From contig NZ_CP119794.1 in NCBI RefSeq assembly GCF_029338315.1, positions 930,001 to 994,000 of the forward strand: a DNA stretch of 64,000 nt, given 5' to 3'. The notes below the pieces were generated by a model. The model was not told the DNA's origin, did no database searches, and saw only the letters and a program-made list of their open reading frames with translations. Of the stretch, positions 26,669-35,722 are shown in pieces. A program made the translations under genes and the position numbers. Origin of the DNA: Haloarcula regularis (lineage in GTDB: Archaea; Halobacteriota; Halobacteria; Halobacteriales; Haloarculaceae). Position 1 is the stretch's first letter. Each line of letters starts with the position of its first letter.

Positions 26669-29149
26669 ATGGCAATTGACCACTCCGAGGACCGAGCGAC
26701 GGACCAGCTACAGGCCGGACCGGCGGACGAGGGCGCGACCGTCGGCGAGTACACCTGGGACGACCTCCGGCGGGAGGTCCACAGCGGCGGCCGGTTCGAC
26801 CGGAGCGAGTACCTCGGATTCGAACCGAACAAACTCCCACGGCACCTGGATGACGGGGCGAGCGCCGCCAAGTCACTCAACGACGTGTTCGAGTCACACA
26901 TCGACCCGAGCACGACGCCCGTGACGAAGGACGTCTACTCGTGGGAACACTTCAAACAGGAATACTACTACGAGGAGGGTGAGCGCCCGACGGACGGCGA
27001 GGGCAACGTCGTCCCGTTCGACGCGTCCGAGTACCTCGCGTTCGAGCCCGAGCAGACGGAGAACGTCCTCTCGTACGGCGAGGACCTCGCGGCCGAACTG
27101 GACGCCGTCGTCGACCGCAACACGGTCGACGTCAACCCCGACCTCGACGAGGACGCGTTCTTCTCGACACAGGAGGGCTACACGACCGTCGTCAACCGCT
27201 ACGACTTGGAGAAGGCGGTGCCACAGTCCAAGAAGTCCCACTTCAATGAACTCGAACGCTACTGGGTCAACAAGCCCTTCGCCTGCGTCGTCATCTTCCA
27301 CTCCCGGAAAGAAAACGAGAAGAAGTACTACGTCATCGAACCGCACCGCAACCCCATCGAGTCGGACCTCATGTCCTTCCTCTCGGGCAAGCTCAAGACG
27401 GCCATCAAGTACTCCGAGGACGACGTCATCGTCCAGGGGTCAGAGGCCGACCGCGCCGACGTCATCCAGCGCGAAGCCGAGCAGCTGCTCTCGCGGTACG
27501 ACCTCTACGACGGGTCCGTCGGGAGCTCGGGCGACGACGAGAGTTTCGTGGGGCAGGTAAAGAGCCTCCTCGGGATGGAGACCGAGTCCGAGCAGAGCGG
27601 GGGGCCACTCGAGGGCATCTCCGCGCGACCGGAACCGGCCATCCTCGAGGACGATCCGAAGACGCTCACCGAGTACCAGGTCGAGAAGCTGCTCTACATG
27701 CTCAAGCGGGACTTCATCGGCTACGCCCGCATCGACGGCATCAAACACGACATCAACGTCGAGGACATCTCCTGTGACGGCTACAACTCGCGGGTGTTCG
27801 TCTACCACACCGACTACGAACAGATCATCTCGAACGTCGAACACGGCGAGGGCGAACTCGACGACTTCGTCGTGAAACTGGCCCAGCGGTCGGGCAAGGG
27901 CATCTCGAAGCGGCAACCGCAGGTCGACGCGACGCTGCCCGACGGGTCGCGTGCCCAGCTGACCCTGGGTCGTGAAGTCTCGGACCACGGGACGAACTAC
28001 ACGATTCGTCAGTTCAAGGACGTCCCGTTCACTCCAATCGACCTCATCAACTGGAACACCTTCTCGCTCGACGAGATGGCGTTCCTGTGGCTCTGTATCG
28101 AGAACAACAAGAGCCTCATTTTCGCCGGTGGGACGGCGTCCGGGAAGACCACCTCGCTCAACGCCGTCTCTCTGTTCATCCCCTCGAACTCGAAGATCGT
28201 CTCCATCGAGGACACCCGCGAGGTCGAGCTCCCCCAGCGCAACTGGGTCGCGAGCGTCACCCGCCCCTCGTTCGGCGAGGACGACAAAGGGGACGTCGAC
28301 GAGTTCGACCTGCTGGAGGCCGCGCTCCGACAGCGGCCCGACTACATCGTCATGGGTGAGATCCGTGGCGAGGAGGGTCGTACCCTCTTCCAGGTCATGT
28401 CCACGGGCCACACGACCTACACCACCTTCCACGCCGACTCGGTCGGCGAGGTCATCAAGCGCTTCACCACCGAACCGATCAACGTCTCGAAGACCCTGTT
28501 CACGGCGCTGGACCTGGTCTCCATCCAGACCCAGACGCGGGTCGACGGCAACAAGGTCCGCCGGAACAAGTCCCTGACCGAGATCAACGAGTACTCCGCC
28601 GAGAACGACGAGATCAACGTCAGGGACGTCTACGAGTGGCGGGCCCAGCGCGACGAGTACGTCCAGATGGGCAACTCCAACACCTTAGAGGAGATCAAGT
28701 TCGACCGCGGGTGGACCCAGGAGAAGCTGGACGAGGAGATATTCAAGCGCAAGGTCGTGCTCGCCTATCTCATCGAGCAACAGCTGAATACCTACACCCA
28801 GGTCGCGGCGACTATCCAGGCGTTCATCAACGACCCGGACACGATACTGACGCTCATCGCCAACGACCAGTTGCGAAACTCGCTCGAGGACCTCCGGGAG
28901 ATGGAGTCGGTCAAGATCGACATCGACCCCGCGAAAGAGGAGATGGTCCCCCGGCCCGAGGCGCCCGCGGAGATGGTCGAGGAGACAAAGGCCGTCCTCG
29001 ACGACGCCTCGTCGCTGTTCGACAGCTACCGGAGCCGCGACACCCCCGACATCGTCTCGGCCCTGATGGACGGCGAGATGGACCAGGAATCCGGGACCGA
29101 GGACGCCGTCGGGTTCGGCGAGTTCGTCCCGAAGGCCGGGGAGGAGTGA
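26669..29149 (+). CDS. pilB3: Type IV pilus assembly ATPase PilB3
   Basis: An 826-residue cytoplasmic secretion ATPase that powers assembly of archaeal type IV pili. The long acidic N-terminal region (about 1-330) carries two similar YTWDDL / YSWEHF blocks, each followed by SEYLGFEPN / SEYLAFEPE. The T2SSE core follows: GGTASGKTTSLNA (Walker A), IVSIEDTREVELPQ (Asp box), RQRPDYIVMGEIRGEEG (Walker B) and VMSTGHTTYTTFHADS (His box). It is immediately followed by PilC3, the usual haloarchaeal pair. The length is large for the family because of the halophilic extension. Confidence 0.9.
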   Translation: MAIDHSEDRATDQLQAGPADEGATVGEYTWDDLRREVHSGGRFDRSEYLGFEPNKLPRHLDDGASAAKSLNDVFESHIDPSTTPVTKDVYSWEHFKQEYYYEEGERPTDGEGNVVPFDASEYLAFEPEQTENVLSYGEDLAAELDAVVDRNTVDVNPDLDEDAFFSTQEGYTTVVNRYDLEKAVPQSKKSHFNELERYWVNKPFACVVIFHSRKENEKKYYVIEPHRNPIESDLMSFLSGKLKTAIKYSEDDVIVQGSEADRADVIQREAEQLLSRYDLYDGSVGSSGDDESFVGQVKSLLGMETESEQSGGPLEGISARPEPAILEDDPKTLTEYQVEKLLYMLKRDFIGYARIDGIKHDINVEDISCDGYNSRVFVYHTDYEQIISNVEHGEGELDDFVVKLAQRSGKGISKRQPQVDATLPDGSRAQLTLGREVSDHGTNYTIRQFKDVPFTPIDLINWNTFSLDEMAFLWLCIENNKSLIFAGGTASGKTTSLNAVSLFIPSNSKIVSIEDTREVELPQRNWVASVTRPSFGEDDKGDVDEFDLLEAALRQRPDYIVMGEIRGEEGRTLFQVMSTGHTTYTTFHADSVGEVIKRFTTEPINVSKTLFTALDLVSIQTQTRVDGNKVRRNKSLTEINEYSAENDEINVRDVYEWRAQRDEYVQMGNSNTLEEIKFDRGWTQEKLDEEIFKRKVVLAYLIEQQLNTYTQVAATIQAFINDPDTILTLIANDQLRNSLEDLREMESVKIDIDPAKEEMVPRPEAPAEMVEETKAVLDDASSLFDSYRSRDTPDIVSALMDGEMDQESGTEDAVGFGEFVPKAGEE

Positions 29150-29152
29150 CCG

Positions 29153-31195
29153 ATGAGCCTCAAGACGACGGACCGCCAGGAACTGACCAGCGGCGGCGCG
29201 CTGGGTGACACCTTCTACCCGGCCTACCAGCGGCTGTTCGACGAGGAGGGCGACTTCGTCCAGAGCGTCGAGGAGAAACTCGCCCAGGCCCGGATGGCCG
29301 ACAACGTCGAGATGTTCCTGGCGCGGGCCCTCGCCGTCGGCGTCATCGCCGGCCTGGCGCTGTGGCTCGTGGGGACGCTACTGGGTTACCTGCTGGTCAA
29401 CCTCCTGATTCCGAACCCCGCGGAGTTCACCTTCATCGGCATCCCCGTCTCAGACTCGACGTCGGCGCTCATCGACACGCTGAAGTTGCCGATTCTGGTG
29501 CTGTGTACCGGCCTCGTCTTCGGGTTCATCGGCTTCGCCGTCGGTTTCGGCTCGCTCGTCTCGATTCCTTACTTCCGGGCCGGGGCCCGGAAACGGGAGA
29601 TCAACGTCTTGCTTTCGGACTCCATCTCGTTCATGTACGCCCTCTCCGTGGGCGGACTGAACCAGCTCGAGATTCTGCACGCGATGGGGCAAGCCGACGA
29701 CACGTACGGCGAGGCCGCAAAGGAGTTCCAGTCTATTGTCTTAGAGACCGAGTACTTCGATACGGACTACCGGACGGCCGTCAGGAACCAGGCGCTCGAG
29801 ACCCCCTCCGACCAGCTCTCGCAGTTCCTGACCGACATGCTCTCGATCATCAACTCCGGGGGCGACATGACCTCGTTCCTGGAAGACCAGAAGGAGAAAC
29901 ACATGCGGACCGCCCGGCAGGAGCAGGAGAAGATGCTGGAGACGCTGGAGCTGTTCGGCGAGATGTACATGACACTCTCGCTGTTCCCGCTGCTCCTCAT
30001 CATCATCCTCGTCATCATGTCGATGATGGGCAACGCACAGACGATGCTCATCTACGGGACGGTGTACGGCCTGATTCCGCTCACCGGCATCGCCTTCCTC
30101 GTGCTCGTCTCGACGGTCACCCAGGACTCCGTCGGCGACGGCTACCTGCGGCCCAACAGCCGCGAGGAGGACGTCGTCGTCGACGAGGGCATCGGCGTGT
30201 TCAACCTCGGCCTCGTCGAGCAGTACACCGGGCGTCACGGTATCTTCGACCGCATCAAGAACCGCGAGGGCACGTACGAACTCACACAGATTCTGCTCAA
30301 ACCGCACCTGTTCTTCCGGGACCACCCGCTGCTGGTGCTGGGACTGACCGTCCCGACGTCCATCGTCGCGCTGGCAGTCACCATCGTGCTCGGGTGGGCG
30401 CCGCTGTCGGTCGACGGGATGGTCGCGAACCCCGTGCTGGGCACGTTCGCGTGGGTGTACGTCCCGCTGTACATCAACTTCCTCCCGCTGGCGGTCTTCT
30501 ACGAGTGGAACCAGCGCTCGCGGAAGGCCATCGTCGGCAACCTCTCGGAGAACCTCCGGAAGCTGGCCTCTGCCAACGACACCGGGATGACCCTGCTGGA
30601 ATCTATCAAGGTCGTCTCGGAGACGTCGGCCGGGAAGCTCTCCGACGAGTTCGAGACGATGCACGTGAAAGTCAACTACGGCACCAGCCTCAAGAACGCC
30701 CTCCGCGAGTTCAACAACAAGTACCACGTGCCCCGCCTGGCGCGGACGGTGAAGCTCATCGCGGAGGCCCAGGAGGCCTCCAGCCAGATTCAGGACGTGC
30801 TGTCGACGGCCGCACAGGCCGCCGAGAACCAGGACGACATCGAGCGCGAGCGCAAGTCACGCACCCGCATGCAGACGGTCATCATCATCATGACCTACCT
30901 GACGCTGTTGGGCGTGATGGCACTACTGAAGACGCAGTTCTTAGACGTCATGGCCGGCCTCTCCGCCCAGGCCTCGAACGCCGGCGGGTCGGGCGCGGTC
31001 GGCGGTGGCGGTGGCTTCGGGGGCAACGTCGACACGAACATGCTGTCGATGCTGTTCTTCCACGCGGTGACCCTGCAGGCCATCCTGTCGTCGTTCATCG
31101 CGGGCTACATCCGCGAGGTGAAACTCATCGCGGGTGTGAAGTTCGTCGTCATCCTCTCGACCATCGCGCTCGCCGTCTGGATACTGGTCGGGTGA
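29153..31195 (+). CDS. pilC3: Type IV pilus membrane platform protein PilC3
   Basis: A 680-residue polytopic protein with two T2SSF domains, about residues 145-330 and 470-590, each with the conserved SDSISFMYALSVGGL or RKLASANDTGMTLLESI start. Transmembrane helices occur at about 55-82, 100-135, 275-318, 400-460 and in the C-terminal third. A glycine-rich GGSGAVGGGGGFGG loop lies near 617-630. It anchors the pilus rod and interacts with PilB3. The ATG lies 3 nt after the pilB3 stop, so the genes are coupled. Confidence 0.9.
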   Translation: MSLKTTDRQELTSGGALGDTFYPAYQRLFDEEGDFVQSVEEKLAQARMADNVEMFLARALAVGVIAGLALWLVGTLLGYLLVNLLIPNPAEFTFIGIPVSDSTSALIDTLKLPILVLCTGLVFGFIGFAVGFGSLVSIPYFRAGARKREINVLLSDSISFMYALSVGGLNQLEILHAMGQADDTYGEAAKEFQSIVLETEYFDTDYRTAVRNQALETPSDQLSQFLTDMLSIINSGGDMTSFLEDQKEKHMRTARQEQEKMLETLELFGEMYMTLSLFPLLLIIILVIMSMMGNAQTMLIYGTVYGLIPLTGIAFLVLVSTVTQDSVGDGYLRPNSREEDVVVDEGIGVFNLGLVEQYTGRHGIFDRIKNREGTYELTQILLKPHLFFRDHPLLVLGLTVPTSIVALAVTIVLGWAPLSVDGMVANPVLGTFAWVYVPLYINFLPLAVFYEWNQRSRKAIVGNLSENLRKLASANDTGMTLLESIKVVSETSAGKLSDEFETMHVKVNYGTSLKNALREFNNKYHVPRLARTVKLIAEAQEASSQIQDVLSTAAQAAENQDDIERERKSRTRMQTVIIIMTYLTLLGVMALLKTQFLDVMAGLSAQASNAGGSGAVGGGGGFGGNVDTNMLSMLFFHAVTLQAILSSFIAGYIREVKLIAGVKFVVILSTIALAVWILVG

Positions 31196-31298
31196 CCGTC
31201 GACGGCGTTTCCCACGATCTCTCGCAGTGACCGTTAAGCCCACAGAACGCGCATCGGGAGAGAGTGCGGCCCCAGGTTCGCGCTCGGGAGTACGACAG

Positions 31299-31628
31299 AT
31301 GACATACGACGATGGACTCGCACACCGGATTCGCGAATCGCTCGGCGACCGGCCGGGACTGTCCGAGCAGGAGATGTTCGGCGGCATCGCGTTCATGACT
31401 CGTGGCAACATGGTCTGTGGCGTCATCGACGACGCCTTGCTCGCCCGTATCGGCCCGGAGACGTACGACGATGCCCTCGACGAACCGCACGTGCGGCCGA
31501 TGGATATCACCGGACGAGAGATGCGTGGCCTCGTCCTCGTCGACCCGCCGGGGCTCACCGCCGACGAGGCCTTCGAGACGTGGCTCGACCGCTGTCTCTC
31601 GTTCGCCGAGTCGCTGCCCGCGAAGTGA
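31299..31628 (+). CDS. TfoX N-terminal-domain protein
   Basis: A 109-residue protein (MTYDDGLAHRIRESL...). It contains QEMFGGIAFMTRGNMVCGV, the core of the TfoX/Sxy N-terminal domain, then a C-terminal helix (TADEAFETWLDRCLSFAESL). In gamma-proteobacteria TfoX co-activates competence genes, including pili. The archaeal stand-alone domain has no known function. It lies directly downstream of pilB3-pilC3, which is suggestive but unproven. Confidence 0.75.
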   Translation: MTYDDGLAHRIRESLGDRPGLSEQEMFGGIAFMTRGNMVCGVIDDALLARIGPETYDDALDEPHVRPMDITGREMRGLVLVDPPGLTADEAFETWLDRCLSFAESLPAK

Positions 31629-31711
31629 GTGGGGCCCGGCCACGGGGCGGCGGTAGCGCGGGCCCGGCACGACGTGGCGGCTTTTTCAGAGGGGGCGTTC
31701 AAACGTCGCAC

Positions 31712-31918
31712 GTGCCCCCCGAGAGAACCTGTCCCGACTGCGCGGAACCGCTCGAAGAGATGGAGTTCCAGGGGAGCGACGCACTGGGCTCGCTCGCTAT
31801 CGTCTCTCCGGCCTCGGACGACGGCTTCCTCAGCAGCCACCGGGCCGACGAGGTGCTGACGCCCGTGCCGTACGTCTGTCCCGAGTGCCGACGGACGCTG
31901 GTGTACGCGGAGGAATGA
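31712..31918 (+). CDS. Small zinc-ribbon protein, 68 residues
   Basis: GTG start at 31712 (MPPERTCPDCAEPLEEMEF). It has one CPDC and one CPEC knuckle near residues 7-10 and 54-57, so a single zinc ribbon. It belongs to the large set of haloarchaeal CPxC micro-proteins that bind nucleic acids or proteins. The role is unknown. It lies between the TfoX-like gene and the tRNA region. Confidence 0.6.
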   Translation: MPPERTCPDCAEPLEEMEFQGSDALGSLAIVSPASDDGFLSSHRADEVLTPVPYVCPECRRTLVYAEE

Positions 31919-32079
31919 ATAGACTCGCCGGAATCGAGCGACCGCGAAACGAATGCAACGTCGGCGACGAGATGAGTCGAGCGAAGCGAGACGAGTGGAC
32001 TCGCCGGGATTGAGCAGAATTTCGATTCTGCGATGTTTGGCGAGTCCACGGCTGAGGGAGCGAACGCGACTGAAGAAAG
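31919..32079. repeat. Two degenerate copies of the tRNA-Ala 3' end
   Basis: On the minus strand, downstream of tRNA-Ala, CCCGGCGAGTCCA-like sequence recurs twice, at about 31997-32012 (AATCCCGGCGAGTCCAC) and about 31921-31935 (ATTCCGGCGAGTCT), besides the genuine tRNA end at 32080-32096. A third GGCGAGTCCAC lies in the opposite orientation at about 32039-32049. Repeated tRNA 3' ends are the usual scar of integrase-mediated insertion and excision, or of local tRNA duplication. Confidence 0.6.
31974..32009 (+). repeat. 36-bp dispersed repeat, copy A
   Basis: GAGTCGAGCGAAGCGAGACG followed by AGTGGACTCGCCGGGA. A copy with two mismatches lies inverted at 54154-54189. It joins a GAGCGAAGCGAG palindrome-like block to a tRNA-Ala 3' end. 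Confidence 0.7.
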
Positions 32080-32151
32080 TGGACTCGCCGGGATTTGAAC
32101 CCGGGGCCTCTCCCATGCCAAGGGAGTGATCTACCCCTGATCTACGAGCCC
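32080..32151 (-). tRNA. tRNA-Ala (anticodon GGC)
   Basis: A cloverleaf can be drawn on the minus strand: acceptor GGGCTCG with CGAGTCC, including the G3-U70 pair that identifies tRNA-Ala; D arm TAGATCAGGGGTAGATC; anticodon stem CTCCC/GGGAG with loop TTGGCAT giving anticodon GGC (codon GCC); T arm CCGGGTTCAAATCCCGG. Discriminator A at 32080. CCA is not fully encoded. No intron. It lies between the zinc-ribbon gene and the pilin-like genes, which are on the other strand. Confidence 0.95.
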
Positions 32152-32180
32152 TCACGGCATTCACCAGTATCCGGTGGCCT

Positions 32181-32190
32181 TTCTTAAAGG
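32181..32190 (-). promoter_or_regulatory. TATA box of tRNA-Ala
   Basis: CCTTTAAGAA on the minus strand lies 30-39 nt before the tRNA 5' end at 32151. Confidence 0.45.
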
Positions 32191-32319
32191 CATCGAACCA
32201 CAGGGGAGGTGTGAGACGGTCCCGTACGACACAATTGATAATTGCGGCACAATGGCTAAGAGCATCCAGTACGAGCATCGGTCAGACGCAGTTACCAGGG
32301 TCATATCGGGTCAAGTATT

Positions 32320-32940
32320 ATGGATGTGCAACGGGACGGGAATCGCGAGGCACGTGGCCAGCGGGGACAGGCAGCGACAGAGCGCGGGCAGACGACGCTC
32401 GATTTCGCCATCGGTATGAGCCTCTTCCTCGCGGTCCTCATCTTCATTTTCCTGTTCGTTCCAGGGCTGCTGGCACCGTTTACGGCCGGCGGGCAGGAGG
32501 AGACGGTGTCGTCGAATCGGGTCGCAGACTACCTGGCGAAAGGGGCGCTCGGGACGCCGCGGGACCCGTTCGTCCTGGACACGCAGTGTACGATTCTCTT
32601 CTTCGATAACCAGACGGCCGCGGACAAGTGCGGTGGCGACTGGAGCGGCGACATGCCGGTCGAGGAGACGATGGGTCTCGACCCGGCGCGCCAGAACCTG
32701 AACGTCACCATCCGGGGGACGGCACCGAACAGCGGCGAGGAGGAGATTCTGTGCTGGGACGAGGACGACAACGTGCTCGTCGGCATCTCGCACGGGACGT
32801 GTGGCACCACCCCCGGCGATCCCGACGTCCCGTTCACGAGAGGCGACACGCCTCCGGACGCGAACGACGCGACGGTGACCGCCCTCCGCGTGGCCTCGCT
32901 GAAAGGGACGGACGTCACTGTCTACGTGGAGATGTGGTAG
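32320..32940 (+). CDS. Pilin-like protein 1 (DUF7287-like)
   Basis: A 206-residue protein with a type IV prepilin-like N-terminus: an R-G cleavage context (ERGQTTLDFAIGMSLF) followed by the hydrophobic helix AVLIFIFLFVPGLLAPF. The extracellular part holds four cysteines (QCTIL, KCGGD, ILCWD, GTCGT) that could form disulfides. Predicted processing by the archaeal prepilin peptidase PibD; secreted or pilus-associated. First of five small same-strand pilin-like genes. DUF assignment is from memory. The start is uncertain, because a downstream start nearer RGQTT is possible. Confidence 0.75.
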   Translation: MDVQRDGNREARGQRGQAATERGQTTLDFAIGMSLFLAVLIFIFLFVPGLLAPFTAGGQEETVSSNRVADYLAKGALGTPRDPFVLDTQCTILFFDNQTAADKCGGDWSGDMPVEETMGLDPARQNLNVTIRGTAPNSGEEEILCWDEDDNVLVGISHGTCGTTPGDPDVPFTRGDTPPDANDATVTALRVASLKGTDVTVYVEMW

Positions 32941-32941
32941 G

Positions 32942-33529
32942 ATGCGGGGCCAGGCACACACGCTGGAGGCCACCGTCGCGGGTCTGTTGATGCTCGCGAG
33001 TCTCGTCTTCGCGCTCCAGATGACGGCCGTGACGCCGCTGTCTGCGAGTACGTCCAGCCAGCACATCGAGAACCAGCAGCAGGCAACCGGGAGCGGCGTC
33101 CTCGCGGCGGCGGCCGAGGAAGGGGCGCTCAAGCCAGCGGTGCTGTACTGGAACAATGCCAGTAAGCGCTACCACGACACGAACGGGAACCTGGGCTACT
33201 ACACGAACGGCCCGCCAAACAACACCTTCGGCGAGATGCTCAACCGGTCGTTCGACCAGCGCGGCATCGCGTACAACGTCTACTTCACGTTCCAGAACAG
33301 CGGCGGGGAGAGTATCACTCAGCGCTACGTCTACAGTGGCGTCCCCAGCGACAACGCGGTGGCGGCATCCTACACGGTGACGCTCCTCGACGACGACCAC
33401 CTCTATAACGCAAACGAGACGCGAAACGCGACGGTGCTGACGGACCCGAACATCACGTACCCGATACCGGACACGGGCCGGACCGTGTTCAACACGGTCC
33501 GCGTGGAGGTGGTCGCGTGGCGCATCTAG
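32942..33529 (+). CDS. Pilin-like protein 2 (DUF7288-like)
   Basis: A 195-residue protein beginning MRGQAHTLEATVAGLLMLAS, an RG-Q prepilin cleavage context followed by a hydrophobic helix. The remainder is a secreted beta-rich domain with many Asn-x-Ser/Thr sequons (NNASK, NNTF, NRSF, NETRNAT, NIT) that could be N-glycosylated by the archaeal Agl system. ATG one base after the stop of the previous gene. Likely a minor pilin of the PilB3/C3 system (inference). Confidence 0.75.
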   Translation: MRGQAHTLEATVAGLLMLASLVFALQMTAVTPLSASTSSQHIENQQQATGSGVLAAAAEEGALKPAVLYWNNASKRYHDTNGNLGYYTNGPPNNTFGEMLNRSFDQRGIAYNVYFTFQNSGGESITQRYVYSGVPSDNAVAASYTVTLLDDDHLYNANETRNATVLTDPNITYPIPDTGRTVFNTVRVEVVAWRI

Positions 33530-34544
33530 CCCGCGAGGACCGCGGCCAGATAATCCTCATCGCCGCCTTCGCGCTGGCGGTGACGTTCATCGCGCTGGCG
33601 CTCATCGTCAACTCCGCCATCTTCACCGAGAACCTCGCCAGCCGGGGCGAGACGGGCGGGAGCGACGACGCACTCGAGGTGCGCGCGATGGTCGAGGCGA
33701 GCGTGGGCGAGGCCATCGCCGGCGCGAACGTCCACAACACGTCCGGGCTGGACGCCGGCGTGGAAGAGGGCATAGAGCAGACGACCGACCAGCTGGAGCT
33801 CCAGCAGGTCACCAACGGTGCGCTGGTGGAGGTGTCGCTGGTTCCGGGGTCGACGGTAGACGGCCTCCGTATCGCACAGAACGAGAGTGGCGGACGGGCC
33901 TTCGAGGACAACGCGATGTCCGGCGACGACGAGTGGGCGGTCGTCACCCGCGTCGAGCCCCACTCGGACCGGTACAACGCGACGCGAGCCTTCCGGATGA
34001 ACGTCTCGAGGCTCCCGGAATCAGACTACGCGTTCGTCGTCACCGCGAACGGGACCCAGGGAGAACCCACCTGGGAGATGCGCCTCTACAGCGACTCCGG
34101 CGGAGACGTCGACGCCAACGAGGACGTTACCGTCGAGGTCACCACGCCGAGCGGGAGCGAGCACTGCACGCACGAGACCGACCACCCCTACGTCCACGTC
34201 GACGTGACCGGGGGACCGTGGCCGGCGAACCGTGTGACGCGCTCAGGCGGGGCTTTTACGATGGGGGCGGAAACTCCACCGTCTTCGACGGTCGGTTCGC
34301 ACACGGCGTCGGGGACGAGCGGTACAACATCACCTTCGAGAATGGGACCCAGGTGACCGGAAACTACTCGCTCGTGACCAGGTCGACGGGCGCCAACCCG
34401 GCCCCAAAACTCAACGCCACCGTGGGGCTCTCGCCGTACGTCACCGACGCGGTCTACAACGTCAGCGTCCGGTTCGCCTACGAGACCTCGGAGGTCCGGT
34501 ACGAGACCAGGATTCGGGTCGCCCCGGGTGAGACAGATGCGTGA
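33517..34544 (+). CDS. Pilin-like protein 3 (DUF7261-like), one frame break
   Basis: About 342 residues after repair. The N-terminus EDRGQIILIAAFALAVTFIA is an RG-Q prepilin context plus a hydrophobic helix. A long extracellular beta domain with N-glycosylation sequons follows. The G run at 34210-34214 is one base short (DVTGG then TVAGEPCDALRRGFYDGGG expected). After it the frame reads NYSLVTRSTGANPAPK and ends VRYETRIRVAPGETDA. The start is a GTG overlapping the previous gene by 13 nt. The stop overlaps the next gene. Confidence 0.75.
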
Positions 34545-34983
34545 GGATCGTGCCGTCTCCACGGCGCTCGGGTACGTCTTGACCCTCTCTATCGCGTCCC
34601 TGCTCGTGACGGGCCTGCTCGTCGCGGGCAGCGGCTTCGTCGAAGACCGCCGCGAGCAGGTCGTCCGGGAGGAGCTGACCGTCATCGGCCAGCAGGTCGG
34701 GTCCGACCTGGCCCGGGCGGACCGGCTCGTCCTCGCGGCGGACAGCAGTGGCGGGGACCTGACGGTCCAGCTCAACCGGACCTACCCCGACCGCGTGACG
34801 GGGAGTCCCTACCGGATAGCCGTCGATAAATCGAGCGAGCAGGTCGTGCTCGCCGCGTCGAAGCCGGAAGTCACGGTGACGGTCGGCGTCACTCACGAAA
34901 CGCCGCTCCGGGACTCCTCGGCGGACGGCGGGAACATTCAGCTGGCCTACGACAGCGGGGATCTGGTGATCAGCGATGTCTGA
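34537..34983 (+). CDS. Pilin-like protein 4 (DUF7266-like)
   Basis: A 148-residue protein starting MREDRAVSTALGYVLTLSIA, a DRA-V class III signal context, followed by a hydrophobic helix to about residue 32. The rest is a small beta domain (GGDLTVQLNRTYPDRV, VVLAASKPEVTVTVGV). It overlaps the previous stop by 8 nt and the next start. The compact size and single N-terminal helix fit a minor pilin. Confidence 0.75.
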   Translation: MREDRAVSTALGYVLTLSIASLLVTGLLVAGSGFVEDRREQVVREELTVIGQQVGSDLARADRLVLAADSSGGDLTVQLNRTYPDRVTGSPYRIAVDKSSEQVVLAASKPEVTVTVGVTHETPLRDSSADGGNIQLAYDSGDLVISDV

Positions 34984-35719
34984 GCGGGCGGTCAGCGAAG
35001 TGCTGAGCTTCACGCTGGTGTTCGCGCTAATAGTGACCTCGGTCGCCATCGTGTCGGTGAGCGGCCTCGGGAGCCTCCAGGACGTGCGTGACGCGGAGCA
35101 ACTCGAGAACGCGGAACGCGCCTTCGACGTGCTGGCCGACAACCTCGCGGATCTCCACCGGCAGGGCGCCCCGAGCAGGGCGACCGAGATCAGCCTCGGC
35201 CAGGCGCAGCTGGCGACCGAGGACAACGTCACGATGACCGTCAAAGTCGAAGACGACAGTGGGACCACGATCGACGTCGGGACCTGGGAGATTCGGCCGC
35301 TGGTCTACAGCGGCAACCAGGACCGAGAGCTCGTCTACGAGGCCGGCGCCATCTTCCGGACCAACCGCGACAGCGGGTTCGTCGTGCGCGACCCGCCGCT
35401 GGTGGTCGACGACGACCGGGTACTGCTCTCGATTATCGGCCTCAACTCGCCGCAGGTCCAGAGCCTCGGTGGGTCGACAGTGCTGGTCCGGGCCACCCAC
35501 CGCGAGGCCGACGTCGCGTTCTCGCGGACGGACGGGTCCATCCAGTCGCTGACGGTACAGGTCGAGTCCCCGCGTGAGGCCCAATGGGAACAGTACTTCG
35601 AGTCACACGGGTTCACCTGTACCGGCAGCGCGCCGGTGTCGTGTGAGTACGACCCCGGGAGCAACTTCGAGCGGGTCTACGTCGTCTACCACGACATCGG
35701 TGTCGGCATCGACGAGTAG
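34976..35719 (+). CDS. Pilin-like protein 5 (DUF7289-like)
   Basis: A 247-residue protein starting MSERAVSEVLSFTLVFALIV, the archaeal pilin/archaellin RAVSEV signature, then helix VTSVAIVSVSGLG. The extracellular part is beta-rich, with two cysteines (FTCTGSAPVSCEYDP) near the end that could form a disulfide. Last of five overlapping plus-strand genes. It meets the minus-strand gene at 35723 tail to tail with 3 nt between. Confidence 0.75.
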   Translation: MSERAVSEVLSFTLVFALIVTSVAIVSVSGLGSLQDVRDAEQLENAERAFDVLADNLADLHRQGAPSRATEISLGQAQLATEDNVTMTVKVEDDSGTTIDVGTWEIRPLVYSGNQDRELVYEAGAIFRTNRDSGFVVRDPPLVVDDDRVLLSIIGLNSPQVQSLGGSTVLVRATHREADVAFSRTDGSIQSLTVQVESPREAQWEQYFESHGFTCTGSAPVSCEYDPGSNFERVYVVYHDIGVGIDE

Positions 35720-35722
35720 GCC

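Noticed and set aside
31712-32151. Active integrative element at tRNA-Ala
   Set aside because: Repeats of the tRNA end are present but no integrase, recombinase or phage gene lies within the window.
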